Shown here: in pieces, positions 1 through 6,703 of the stretch | Position numbering within the stretch: the first letter of the stretch is position 1 | Layout: each line of letters starts with the position of its first letter | Origin: PVC group bacterium | GTDB taxonomy: Bacteria > Verrucomicrobiota > Kiritimatiellia > UBA8416 | Direction: 5' to 3' | Assembly: GCA_003567805.1 (NCBI GenBank) | Contig: PWYP01000070.1 | Location: forward strand, 1 to 12,019 | DNA: 12,019 nt | Program-made: the position numbers and the translations under genes | Notes under the pieces: generated by a model | The model's database searches: none | Told to the model about the DNA's origin: nothing | The model's input: the letters and a program-made list of their open reading frames with translations, nothing else

Positions 1-1751
1 GCAACCGCTTCGATTAACTGCCGACTACGCGAACGAATGTCTTCGACGGATAGCCCGCCCAGAGCATCCTGTACAAAAGTCTGCGTGTCATGATATGCCA
101 AGGCACGAACAGCGTCTTTTATGAGCGGTACCGCGCGGGGATTCACACTTAATTCATCCACACCAAGCCCAAGCAACAGCGGTGTCATTAAAGGATCCGC
201 AGCCATCTCCCCGCAAACACCTGCCCATATACCATGGGCATGTGCAGCATCCACCGTCATACGCATCAACTGTAAAACAGCAGAATGGGTCGGTTCGTAT
301 AGATAGGCAACCCGCTCATTCCCCCGGTCCACAGCAAGGGTGTACTGAATCAAATCGTTTGTACCGATACTGAAAAAATCGACCTTCTCTGCGAGTGCCG
401 GGGCCACCAAAGCTGCCGATGGCACTTCTATCATGACCCCTCGCGGCAAGGATCGATCATACGCAACACCTTCTGCTTCAAGCTCGCGCTTGGCCTCTGC
501 CAAATATGTATCGGCTTGATCCAGCTCAACCACCCCACTGATCATGGGATACATCACACGTATGTTTCCCGCCACACTTGCACGCAAAATCGCGCGTAAC
601 TGCTGACGAAAATAATCCGGATATCGCAAGGACAAACGAATCGACCGCAGTCCCAGAAACGGATTATCCTCTTTGAACGGTTGCATATTAAAAAAGCATT
701 TATCGCCGCCAATATCCAAGGTTCGAATAATCAAGGGATTTGGAGCCAATGCATCTGCCATATTACGATACATGCGTGTCTGCTCTTCCTCATCCAGCAT
801 ACGGTTTTGCGAAAGATGCATAAACTCTGAACGCAACAACCCAACTCCTTGCGCGCCACTTTCCTGCACAGCAGGAATTTCACTCTCCCCTTCAATATTG
901 GCCGATAAAACGATGCTGTGGCCATCGCAAGTAATCGCTGGTTCTGTACGTAAACGTTGCAACCCTACTTCGATATTTCGCCGAGCTTCCGCCAATTCAT
1001 CATAGGTTTGCAGTTGCTCCTCAGTGGGGTTAAGAATCAACACTCCTTTGTTGCCATCTATTAAGATCTGGTCACCCGTCACCACACTCACACTAATATT
1101 GCGTAACCCCACTACAGCGGGTATGGACAGAGCACGCGCCATGACGGCGGTGTGCGATGTAGGACTTCCCATATCGATAGCAAAACCCAGGATCTGCTCC
1201 CCAGCCATACAAGCTGTCTCAGATGGCGACAGATCGTGAGCCACAATCAGATGCGGGCGATCAATCTGAATGCGTTTGGCCACCGCGCTACCCATGAGAT
1301 TTTGCAAAATCCGCTTACCAACATCACGTACATCAGCAACACGCTCACGCAAATAATCATCATCAACCGCAGCCAATACACTCGCATATTTCTCAGTGCC
1401 TTCCTGCACCACAAATTCGATATTCCGTTTGCGCTCCCGCACACCAGAGATAATTTCATCAATAAAGGTACGATCATCCAATACCATAAGATGCGCATCG
1501 AAGATGGAAGCGTCATGTGAATGCGTCTGCTCACGTAACGCGCCCTGAATTTCCCGAATTTGCTGACGTGTTTCGATCAGCGCCTCTTCAAAACGCGCAA
1601 TTTCCTCAGCAACAGCACCGTCTGCAATCGGACGTTCAAATACACTTACAGACTCAGGCTGAATCAACATGACGGGCCCGATCGCAACACCTGGAGAAAC
1701 TCCGATTCCCCGCATTACGATACCAGAACGCTTGGATTCGTTCGGTGCCAT
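1..1751 (-). CDS. ptsI: PTS Enzyme I (phosphoenolpyruvate-protein phosphotransferase), 3' end cut by window edge
   Basis: Enzyme I takes phosphate from phosphoenolpyruvate onto a histidine and passes it to HPr; it is cytoplasmic and the first step of the PTS relay. I translated the frame by hand: 583 codons are open, with no stop, down to the edge. The family is about 575-590 residues, so only a few C-terminal residues should be missing. The phosphohistidine motif GSPTSHTAVMAR is present with His200 (codon at 1152-1154), followed by SIPAVVG. The PEP-binding TIM-barrel half shows GLLRSEF, LDIGGDK, FFSIGTNDLIQYT, and the catalytic cysteine motif CGEMAADP with Cys513 (codon at 213-215). The ATG start lies two bases after the ptsH stop, and a GAGGA Shine-Dalgarno site overlaps the end of ptsH, so translation is probably coupled. 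All catalytic residues I can check are intact. No EII sugar permease is in the window, so transport versus purely regulatory use cannot be decided here. Confidence 0.96.
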   Translation of the reverse strand, partial: MAPNESKRSGIVMRGIGVSPGVAIGPVMLIQPESVSVFERPIADGAVAEEIARFEEALIETRQQIREIQGALREQTHSHDASIFDAHLMVLDDRTFIDEIISGVRERKRNIEFVVQEGTEKYASVLAAVDDDYLRERVADVRDVGKRILQNLMGSAVAKRIQIDRPHLIVAHDLSPSETACMAGEQILGFAIDMGSPTSHTAVMARALSIPAVVGLRNISVSVVTGDQILIDGNKGVLILNPTEEQLQTYDELAEARRNIEVGLQRLRTEPAITCDGHSIVLSANIEGESEIPAVQESGAQGVGLLRSEFMHLSQNRMLDEEEQTRMYRNMADALAPNPLIIRTLDIGGDKCFFNMQPFKEDNPFLGLRSIRLSLRYPDYFRQQLRAILRASVAGNIRVMYPMISGVVELDQADTYLAEAKRELEAEGVAYDRSLPRGVMIEVPSAALVAPALAEKVDFFSIGTNDLIQYTLAVDRGNERVAYLYEPTHSAVLQLMRMTVDAAHAHGIWAGVCGEMAADPLMTPLLLGLGVDELSVNPRAVPLIKDAVRALAYHDTQTFVQDALGGLSVEDIRSRSRQLIEAV

Positions 1752-1753
1752 GC

Positions 1754-2050
1754 CTAATCCTCATCAAAATTACGATGCATAATAAGTTGCTCCAGATGAT
1801 CCAGTGCCGCCTCACTGTCCGGACCTTCTGCCGTAACCCGCAACACAGACCCGGGCCCTGCCTCCAACGTCATGAGACCCATAATACTTTTACCGGAAAC
1901 AACATTACCATCTTTTTCTACGTCGATATCCGCGTCGAACTGCGAAGCCGCTTTAACAAAGAGTGCAGCAGGCCGTGCATGGATACCATAATGGTTCCCC
2001 ACTTTGAATTCCCGCACTACACGCTTTATCTTTGAAGCCTCTTTGCTCAC
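1754..2050 (-). CDS. ptsH: Phosphocarrier protein HPr
   Basis: HPr carries phosphate from Enzyme I, and in organisms with HprK it is also modified on a serine. The 98-residue protein has the active-site motif GIHARPAA with His24 (the His15 equivalent). It also has the regulatory serine motif KSIMGLMTL with Ser55 (the Ser46 equivalent), which is the HprK target. It is slightly longer than the usual 85-90 residues because of a basic N-terminal extension of about 9 residues. The start is GTG, overlapping the hprK stop as GTGA, a typical coupling arrangement; no strong Shine-Dalgarno site is obvious, which fits reinitiation after hprK. It sits between hprK and ptsI, so kinase, substrate and histidine-phosphate donor are made together. 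Both phosphorylation sites being intact argues for a working regulatory HPr rather than a degenerate one. Confidence 0.97.
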   Translation of the reverse strand: MSKEASKIKRVVREFKVGNHYGIHARPAALFVKAASQFDADIDVEKDGNVVSGKSIMGLMTLEAGPGSVLRVTAEGPDSEAALDHLEQLIMHRNFDED

Positions 2051-3018
2051 TCGCTACCGTCTCTTCCCTGGCTCAACAATGCCATCAAGCGTTCATCCAG
2101 TTCCTTTTCAGCATCATGTCCAAGCCGACGCAATTTCATGTCCAACGCAGCCGTTTCAATCACATTGGCAATATCACGCCCCGGCTCAACCACAACATAT
2201 ACCTGGGGAACCTCGACACCTAATAACGCACGCGCAAAACTCCCACGATCTCCCTGCGGAACTTCACTTTTCCGATCCTCCCGTACGAGCGTAACAACGA
2301 GATCGAGTTTTTTCTCCTCACGTACAGAGGATACGCCAAACAAGCTGGGCACATGCACAATACCCAATCCTCGAATTTCCATATGGTATTGCGTGACTTT
2401 TACCGGAGAAGCAATGATGCTTCCAGACGTATCCCGACGCAAAGCCGTTATGTCATCCGAAACCAGACTGTGGCCGCGCCGGACCAATGCCAACGCCGCA
2501 TCACTTTTGCCCACCCCGGAGGCTCCCTCAATCATCACACCAATACCCTTGATCTCCACGGTGGTGCCCTGAAGCTTTGCGCGCGGTGCACGCAAATTTT
2601 CCATCACAATGGTCGAGGCATTAATAAAATGCTTCGTAATCAAAGGCGTCCGGAAAACCGCAGTTTTGGTTTTCTCCGCCAGAGCAATCATCTCTGGATA
2701 CACTTTCTTAGCACGGGTAAAGACAACACACGGAACCTTTTCTGCAAACAGTGCTTCCGTACGCGCTTTACGCTCCGCTGGTTTTAACGAATCCAAATAT
2801 GCATGTTCAGCAAGGCCGATCACCTGAATACGCTGCTCTGGAAAGCTCTTGAAGAAACCAGCCAAACCAAGTCCAGGACGATGAATCGTTGATTCTCCAA
2901 TCAAGCGATGCAAACCAGCCTCGCCACCCATGAGCTCTAACTGAAGATGTTCACGTCCTGCCGTGAAAAAATCAGATACACGTACAGAACGACTCCGCAC
3001 AGATTTTTTGGCTGTCAT
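2047..3018 (-). CDS. hprK: HPr(Ser) kinase/phosphorylase
   Basis: HprK phosphorylates, and in most cases dephosphorylates, the regulatory serine of HPr in response to metabolite state. The 323-residue protein has the expected two-part layout: an N-terminal HprK domain (about 10-140) and a C-terminal catalytic domain. Visible motifs are the P-loop GASGVGKS (165-172), RGHSLVSDD with Asp188/Asp189 (catalytic aspartate pair), the family signature MEIRGLGI...LFGVSSVR (213-233), QGDRGS with Arg258, and EPGRDIANVIE (278-288). Residue spacings from the P-loop to the Asp pair match Lactobacillus casei HprK with a constant offset of 10. At the position of the family's active-site His (His140 in L. casei) this protein has Gln150 (codon 2569-2571). 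The usual PVRPGRN loop, linked to dephosphorylation, reads VVVEPGRD. Function as a kinase is likely; full bifunctionality is less certain. The ATG is preceded by GGAGG six bases away. It overlaps ptsH by four bases. Confidence 0.93.
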   Translation of the reverse strand: MTAKKSVRSRSVRVSDFFTAGREHLQLELMGGEAGLHRLIGESTIHRPGLGLAGFFKSFPEQRIQVIGLAEHAYLDSLKPAERKARTEALFAEKVPCVVFTRAKKVYPEMIALAEKTKTAVFRTPLITKHFINASTIVMENLRAPRAKLQGTTVEIKGIGVMIEGASGVGKSDAALALVRRGHSLVSDDITALRRDTSGSIIASPVKVTQYHMEIRGLGIVHVPSLFGVSSVREEKKLDLVVTLVREDRKSEVPQGDRGSFARALLGVEVPQVYVVVEPGRDIANVIETAALDMKLRRLGHDAEKELDERLMALLSQGRDGSE

Positions 3019-3061
3019 TTCTTTCCTCCGCGAGGTCTTATTTGTATTGAACCGTCATAAT

Positions 3062-3379
3062 TCAGGGTTGGACAACATCGGTCTTCACCCGGTGATCTTG
3101 CACCTTTTCACGCAACTTTCGAAGCTGCCGCTCAGCCCTTTCAAAGGCCACATCTACAGAATTCACTAAATCATCACTCGTCTCACTCGCTTCTACGCGA
3201 ATATGATTCTTCGCCTGAACCACGATTTCAGCTATTTGACGGTGCTTTTCAACATCCAGAATCACATGGATATGCTCAACACGCGGAAATAACTCCATTA
3301 ATTTCCCACATTTTTCTTCAGCATAAACCTTAGCCTCCGGTGCACTATTCATGTGCCGAGCTGTGATTTCAATAGACAT
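3062..3379 (-). CDS. hpf: Ribosome hibernation promoting factor, short HPF/RaiA family
   Basis: HPF-family proteins bind the 30S decoding region and silence ribosomes in slow growth. The 105-residue protein begins MSIEITARHMN and continues through the usual beta-alpha-beta core, including VEHIHVILDVEKH, AEIVVQAKNHIRVEA, and DDLVNSVDVAFERAERQLRKLREKVQDH, the typical basic helix at the end. It ends about where the core domain ends, so it is a short HPF without the dimerisation domain of long HPF. The frame is open to a GTG at 3418, but the ATG at 3379 was chosen because GAGGAG lies eight bases before it and family members start with this sequence. It lies between lptB and hprK; in many proteobacteria rpoN separates lptB from hpf, but here nothing does. 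Linkage to the PTS genes matches the common hpf-PTS neighbourhood. Confidence 0.92.
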   Translation of the reverse strand: MSIEITARHMNSAPEAKVYAEEKCGKLMELFPRVEHIHVILDVEKHRQIAEIVVQAKNHIRVEASETSDDLVNSVDVAFERAERQLRKLREKVQDHRVKTDVVQP

Positions 3380-3387
3380 ATGATACT

Positions 3388-3393
3388 CTCCTC
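3388..3393 (-). promoter_or_regulatory. Shine-Dalgarno site of hpf
   Basis: GAGGAG on the minus strand, eight bases before the ATG at 3377-3379. It supports this start over the GTG at 3416-3418, which lies directly after the lptB stop with no such site. Confidence 0.8.
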
Positions 3394-3419
3394 TCTTGTT
3401 CTGTTCCCTATGCCCCACA

Positions 3420-4181
3420 CTACATTTGAAAGGATGTTCCCAAATATAACTCGCGGCTCATTTCATCTTGAATTAAAAACGAACTTTTTCCCTCTCGCAA
3501 CACTTTCCCTTCGAACAGCAAATACGCACGATCCACAATCGAGAGCGTTTCACGCACATTATGATCCGTAATCAGAATTCCCAGCCCGCGTTGCTGTAAT
3601 TTCATAATAATCTGTTGCACATCCGCCACAGCCAAGGGATCCACCCCGCTAAATGGTTCATCCAACATCAAAATGGATGGCTCTCTCACAAGCGCACGGG
3701 TAATTTCCAAGCGACGACGCTCCCCGCCACTTAATGTATATGCCATTTGATCCGCCAAACGCGTCAAATCCAGTTCCTCCAACAAAGCATCCAGACGACG
3801 ATATTGTTCAGCACGGGATATCCCAAGTGTTTCCAAAATAGCCAATACGTTCTGCCGCACGGTTAACCTCCGGAAAACCGAGGGCTCCTGCGCCAGATAC
3901 CCAATCCCTAATCGCGCACGCTGGAACATCGGAAGCCCCGTAATATTCCTGCCTTCAAGAAAAACATTGCCTCCATCAGGCTTTACCAAACCAACAATCA
4001 TGTAAAATGATGTTGTCTTCCCTGCTCCATTGGGACCAAGCAAGCCCACGATTTCGCCACGCTTGACATGAATAGAAACGTCCGAAACAACTTTCTTCCC
4101 TTTATAAATCTTTTGTAATTGGCTAGCCTCAATAAGCCACTCTTTATGACCCTGCTGCAAGTTATCTTCGTTTGACTTCAA
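3420..4181 (-). CDS. lptB: LPS export ABC transporter ATP-binding protein LptB
   Basis: LptB is the cytoplasmic ATPase of the LptB2FG complex, which pulls LPS from the inner membrane and pushes it along the LptC-LptA bridge. The 253-residue reading shows a full ABC domain: Walker A GPNGAGKTT (49-57), Q-loop AQEPSVFRRL, signature LSGGERRRLEI (150-160), Walker B ILMLDEPFSGVDP (catalytic Glu175) and the switch histidine in ITDHNV (His197). The LSGGERRR and FSGVDPLAV wording is typical of LptB. It has about 12 extra N-terminal residues compared with E. coli LptB. The start is not ATG: two TTG codons in frame are possible. I chose the one at 4179-4181 because AGGGAG lies eight bases upstream; the one at 4185-4187 is only two bases from the same site. 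A later TTG is possible too. It follows lptA after 38 bases. The membrane partners LptF and LptG are not in the window. Confidence 0.96.
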   Translation of the reverse strand: MKSNEDNLQQGHKEWLIEASQLQKIYKGKKVVSDVSIHVKRGEIVGLLGPNGAGKTTSFYMIVGLVKPDGGNVFLEGRNITGLPMFQRARLGIGYLAQEPSVFRRLTVRQNVLAILETLGISRAEQYRRLDALLEELDLTRLADQMAYTLSGGERRRLEITRALVREPSILMLDEPFSGVDPLAVADVQQIIMKLQQRGLGILITDHNVRETLSIVDRAYLLFEGKVLREGKSSFLIQDEMSRELYLGTSFQM

Positions 4182-4189
4182 ACCCAAAT

Positions 4190-4195
4190 CTCCCT
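4190..4195 (-). promoter_or_regulatory. Shine-Dalgarno site of lptB
   Basis: AGGGAG on the minus strand, eight bases before the TTG at 4179-4181 and two bases before the TTG at 4185-4187. The spacing is the reason for taking the downstream TTG as the start. Confidence 0.65.
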
Positions 4196-4219
4196 TTTAC
4201 CCCAAGTCACAAATGCCTG

Positions 4220-4705
4220 CTACTCTGCTCCTCTTGTACTTTGCCCCGCACTACCGGGCAAAACAACCAAACGCGCAGGCTTGGCAATCACTTTCTCTGA
4301 CTGCGTGAATATCTGGATCTCATCCCCTCGCAATTCTTCCACGCCACGATACAACCGAGCATTTTCCGTTAACACAATCGAGCCTTCCGAAGCGCGATAT
4401 ACCGCTCGCTCAGCTCGTGCATTCCGGTCATCCTGCACGATATGCACGTTCTCGCGTGCTACAACGGAATCAATCTGATTATTCTCATCGAAATACACAT
4501 ATAATTTTTCACATGTCAACGTCACTTGCGGATCGACAACACGTACATTCCCTTCAAAAATGGCAATCGAGCGCTGATAATCAAACAGTAGCGTTTCAGA
4601 AGTGATGACTGTTTGATCAGCGGCCTCCTCCTGCTGCGGCTCCGCATATGCCGCCCAAACCATGCCCCCCAACAACAACAAAAGCCAAATGCGATTCTTA
4701 CTCAT
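4220..4705 (-). CDS. lptA: LPS transport periplasmic protein LptA (OstA-like)
   Basis: LptA forms the periplasmic bridge that carries LPS from LptC to the outer-membrane protein LptD. The 161-residue protein begins with a classic signal peptide (basic MSKNR, a leucine-rich core, cleavage likely after AYA at residue 21). The rest is the repeating beta-strand pattern of the OstA/LptA fold: SETLLFDYQRSIAIFEGNVRV, LTCEKLYVYFDENNQIDSV, ARENVHIVQDDRNARAERAVY, SIVLTENARLYRG and ELRGDEIQIF. Length is normal for the family. The ATG lies within the last codons of lptC (eight-base overlap) after GAGGGAG, so the two are translationally coupled. Its place directly between lptC and lptB is the conserved lptCAB order and supports the call independently of the fold. 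Confidence 0.92.
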   Translation of the reverse strand: MSKNRIWLLLLLGGMVWAAYAEPQQEEAADQTVITSETLLFDYQRSIAIFEGNVRVVDPQVTLTCEKLYVYFDENNQIDSVVARENVHIVQDDRNARAERAVYRASEGSIVLTENARLYRGVEELRGDEIQIFTQSEKVIAKPARLVVLPGSAGQSTRGAE

Positions 4706-5153
4706 TATCGTCTCCCTCTTCTTCCTCTCTTTCCCGAAACATCTGTGAAGGAAAGCTCAGACGCACATTACGCAAAATCCGTATGGTTTCCCCGGCACCA
4801 TTCCACTCGAAACCGTCCCCTGTTAACAAAAGCTGATCCCGCGTTAGCGATACCGCGCGATCAGAATTACCACGCAAGTTCTCACGATGTACCATGGCAT
4901 CTTCCGCACGGATCAATACCTCTTCTTCTCCATCTTCTGAAAACAGACGGAACGCAACCTCCTTCGCCTCAATCGTTCCATCATCCAAAATAAGAGCCTC
5001 TTTTGCGAGCAGCTCATGTTTCAAAGTCCCATCAGGATAAAAATCCACAGGAACGCGCAATCCTTGTAAAGGCTGCATCGTGGCACCCAATGATAAAACA
5101 ACAGCACCACCCAACAGCAGTACAGCACAAACTTTTTTACGCCACAATTTCAT
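4698..5153 (-). CDS. lptC: LptC-like inner-membrane-anchored LPS export protein
   Basis: LptC is anchored in the inner membrane and receives LPS from LptB2FG to pass to LptA. This 151-residue protein has a basic N-terminus (MKLWRKK) and one hydrophobic segment at about 8-23. It then has beta-rich periplasmic sequence with LptC/OstA-type strands (NLRGNSDRAVSLTRDQLLLTG, GFEWNGAGETIRILRNVRL). It is shorter than E. coli LptC (about 190 residues) and ends in a strongly acidic tail (EEEEGDDNE). Sequence similarity to LptC is loose by eye, so the call rests on topology, fold pattern and position before lptA-lptB. The ATG overlaps the kdsA end by 17 bases; an AAGG lies a few bases upstream within kdsA. 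If the segment at 8-23 were cleaved, it would be a soluble periplasmic OstA-like protein instead. Confidence 0.75.
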   Translation of the reverse strand: MKLWRKKVCAVLLLGGAVVLSLGATMQPLQGLRVPVDFYPDGTLKHELLAKEALILDDGTIEAKEVAFRLFSEDGEEEVLIRAEDAMVHRENLRGNSDRAVSLTRDQLLLTGDGFEWNGAGETIRILRNVRLSFPSQMFREREEEEGDDNE

Positions 5154-5955
5154 GAATTGCCTTCAATTGACGCCATAATTTCCGCAAATGCTTTAATGCT
5201 ATGGCATTGGGTCCATCCGATAATGCACGCGACGGATTTACATGCGTCTCGGCGAAAACAGCATCGCATCCAGTTGCGACAGCCGCTCTCGCCAGATGAG
5301 GTACAAGATGACCATCTCCTGCTGTCGTACCCTTGCCAGCGCCAGGGCGCTGCACACTATGCGTTGCATCAAAAACGACAGGATACCCTAGCGAACGCAT
5401 AATGGCCAAATTACGCATATCTGCCACCAGATTCTGATATCCGAAACTGGAACCACGCTCCGTCAAAAGAATCTTACGGTTGCCAGTTGCGGCAACTTTA
5501 TTAGCAGCATAAACCATATCATCCGCTGATAAAAATTGGCCCTTCTTGATGTTTACCACGCAACCCGTTTCTCCAGCCGCCACCAACAAATCTGTCTGCC
5601 GACACAAAAAGGCAGGAATTTGCAAAACATCCACCACTTGACCTGCTGTGCGAGCCTGTTCCTCCGTGTGAACATCTGTCAAAACCGGCACGCCAAAACG
5701 TTCTCGAACCGCCGCTAAAGTAGCAAGCCCCGCATCAAGACCTGGCCCCCGAAATGAATCAACGGATGTACGGTTCGCCTTGTCAAAAGAAGCCTTGAAA
5801 ATCAGAGGGATGCCCTCCTCTTCGGCCAAAGCATGAAGCCTGCCTGCCAAATGCATACAAGAACGGTGACTTTCAATAACGCAAGGCCCCGCTATAAGTG
5901 CCAATGGAGCCCCTTTGCCAATGGGAACACGCTTAACCTTAACCACTGTTGCCAT
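5137..5955 (-). CDS. kdsA: 3-deoxy-8-phosphooctulonate (Kdo-8-phosphate) synthase
   Basis: KdsA condenses arabinose-5-phosphate with phosphoenolpyruvate to make Kdo-8-phosphate, the first committed step to Kdo in the LPS inner core; it is a cytoplasmic TIM barrel. The 272-residue protein has LIAGPCVIES (20-29), FKASFDKANRTS (53-64), GPGL (70-73), FDATHSVQRPG (195-205) and FAETHVNPSRALSDGPN (234-250). It appears to be the metal-dependent class: Cys25, His199, Glu236 and Asp247 match the metal ligands of the Aquifex aeolicus enzyme (Cys11, His185, Glu222, Asp233) with a constant offset of 14, whereas the E. coli metal-free type has Asn at the Cys position. The ATG is one base after the kdsB stop. 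The end overlaps lptC by 17 bases. Arabinose-5-phosphate isomerase (kdsD) and the Kdo-8-P phosphatase (kdsC) are not in the window. Confidence 0.97.
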   Translation of the reverse strand: MATVVKVKRVPIGKGAPLALIAGPCVIESHRSCMHLAGRLHALAEEEGIPLIFKASFDKANRTSVDSFRGPGLDAGLATLAAVRERFGVPVLTDVHTEEQARTAGQVVDVLQIPAFLCRQTDLLVAAGETGCVVNIKKGQFLSADDMVYAANKVAATGNRKILLTERGSSFGYQNLVADMRNLAIMRSLGYPVVFDATHSVQRPGAGKGTTAGDGHLVPHLARAAVATGCDAVFAETHVNPSRALSDGPNAIALKHLRKLWRQLKAIHEIVA

Positions 5956-5956
5956 A

Positions 5957-6703
5957 TTACTGACAGCCTCCTATCAACTTTTCCACCATTTCAAGATCCG
6001 CCTGGGTATCCACCCCGATAGAGGCATCATCTGTCTCTAGTACCAACATGCGACAGCCCATATGCAACGCGCGTAACTGCTCGAGTTTCTCTTGTTGCTC
6101 TGTTATGCACGGTGACGCTGCCACCATACGTAACAAAAAATCCCGTCGATAGGCATAAAGCCCGATATGCCGCCAATACACCGGTTTACCTTGAACCTCC
6201 CAACTAACGTCACCGTCGCGGTTATATGGTATCACAGACCGCGAGAAATACAAGGCTTCATGATTGGCATTAAACACCACTTTGACGACTGAAGATTCTC
6301 GTAACGTATCCGTATCACGAATGGGAGCAGCAGCCGTTCCCATATCCCAACAAGCATCGCGCATTTGCGTAACAAGAGCATCAACCAGAGAAACATCGAG
6401 AAGAGGCTCATCTCCTTGGATATTGACAACCAAATCAGCTTCCGTATCCGCAATAGCCTCTGCAATGCGGTCTGTGCCCGATGGGTGATCTGGCCGTGTC
6501 ATTACAGCTCGCCCACCAAATGTCTCCACCGCATCAACAATCCGCAGGTCATCGGTGGCAACCAACAAGTCATCCAATGCACGACAGGACTGCGCCCGCT
6601 CCACAACGTGCTGGACCAAAGGCTTTCCACAAATCGGCAACAAACTTTTACCGGGTAAACGCGTAGATCCCCAGCGAGATGGAATCACCCCTACAACACG
6701 CAT
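5957..6703 (-). CDS. kdsB: 3-deoxy-manno-octulosonate cytidylyltransferase (CMP-Kdo synthetase)
   Basis: KdsB activates Kdo with CTP to give CMP-Kdo, the donor for the Kdo transferase of lipid A assembly. The 248-residue length is normal. The nucleotide-binding start IPSRWGSTRLPGKSLLPICGKPL (7-29) is diagnostic. It is followed by MTRPDHPSGTDRIAEA (68-83), NIQGDEPLL with the metal-binding Asp98, YFSRSVIPYNRD, HIGLYAYRRDFL and the C-terminal SIGVDTQADL with the second metal Asp232. The ATG lies inside the end of rfaE1 (13-base overlap), with GAGGAGGCGGGGG just upstream. It is followed by kdsA with one base between. Position next to kdsA and rfaE1 groups the enzymes that activate LPS core sugars. 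Confidence 0.97.
   Translation of the reverse strand: MRVVGVIPSRWGSTRLPGKSLLPICGKPLVQHVVERAQSCRALDDLLVATDDLRIVDAVETFGGRAVMTRPDHPSGTDRIAEAIADTEADLVVNIQGDEPLLDVSLVDALVTQMRDACWDMGTAAAPIRDTDTLRESSVVKVVFNANHEALYFSRSVIPYNRDGDVSWEVQGKPVYWRHIGLYAYRRDFLLRMVAASPCITEQQEKLEQLRALHMGCRMLVLETDDASIGVDTQADLEMVEKLIGGCQ

Noticed and set aside
2138..2572. 144-codon open frame on the plus strand, and another at 2353-2787
   Set aside because: Both are antisense to hprK, whose motifs are unmistakable; low-complexity Ser/Thr/Arg composition is typical of shadow frames.
3019..3061. Possible internal promoter or terminator between hpf and hprK
   Set aside because: The 43-base gap is A/T-rich but shows no paired -35/-10 boxes at good spacing and no hairpin with a T run.
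3380..3418. GTG start for hpf at 3418
   Set aside because: No ribosome-binding site precedes it, and GAGGAG sits well placed before the ATG at 3379.
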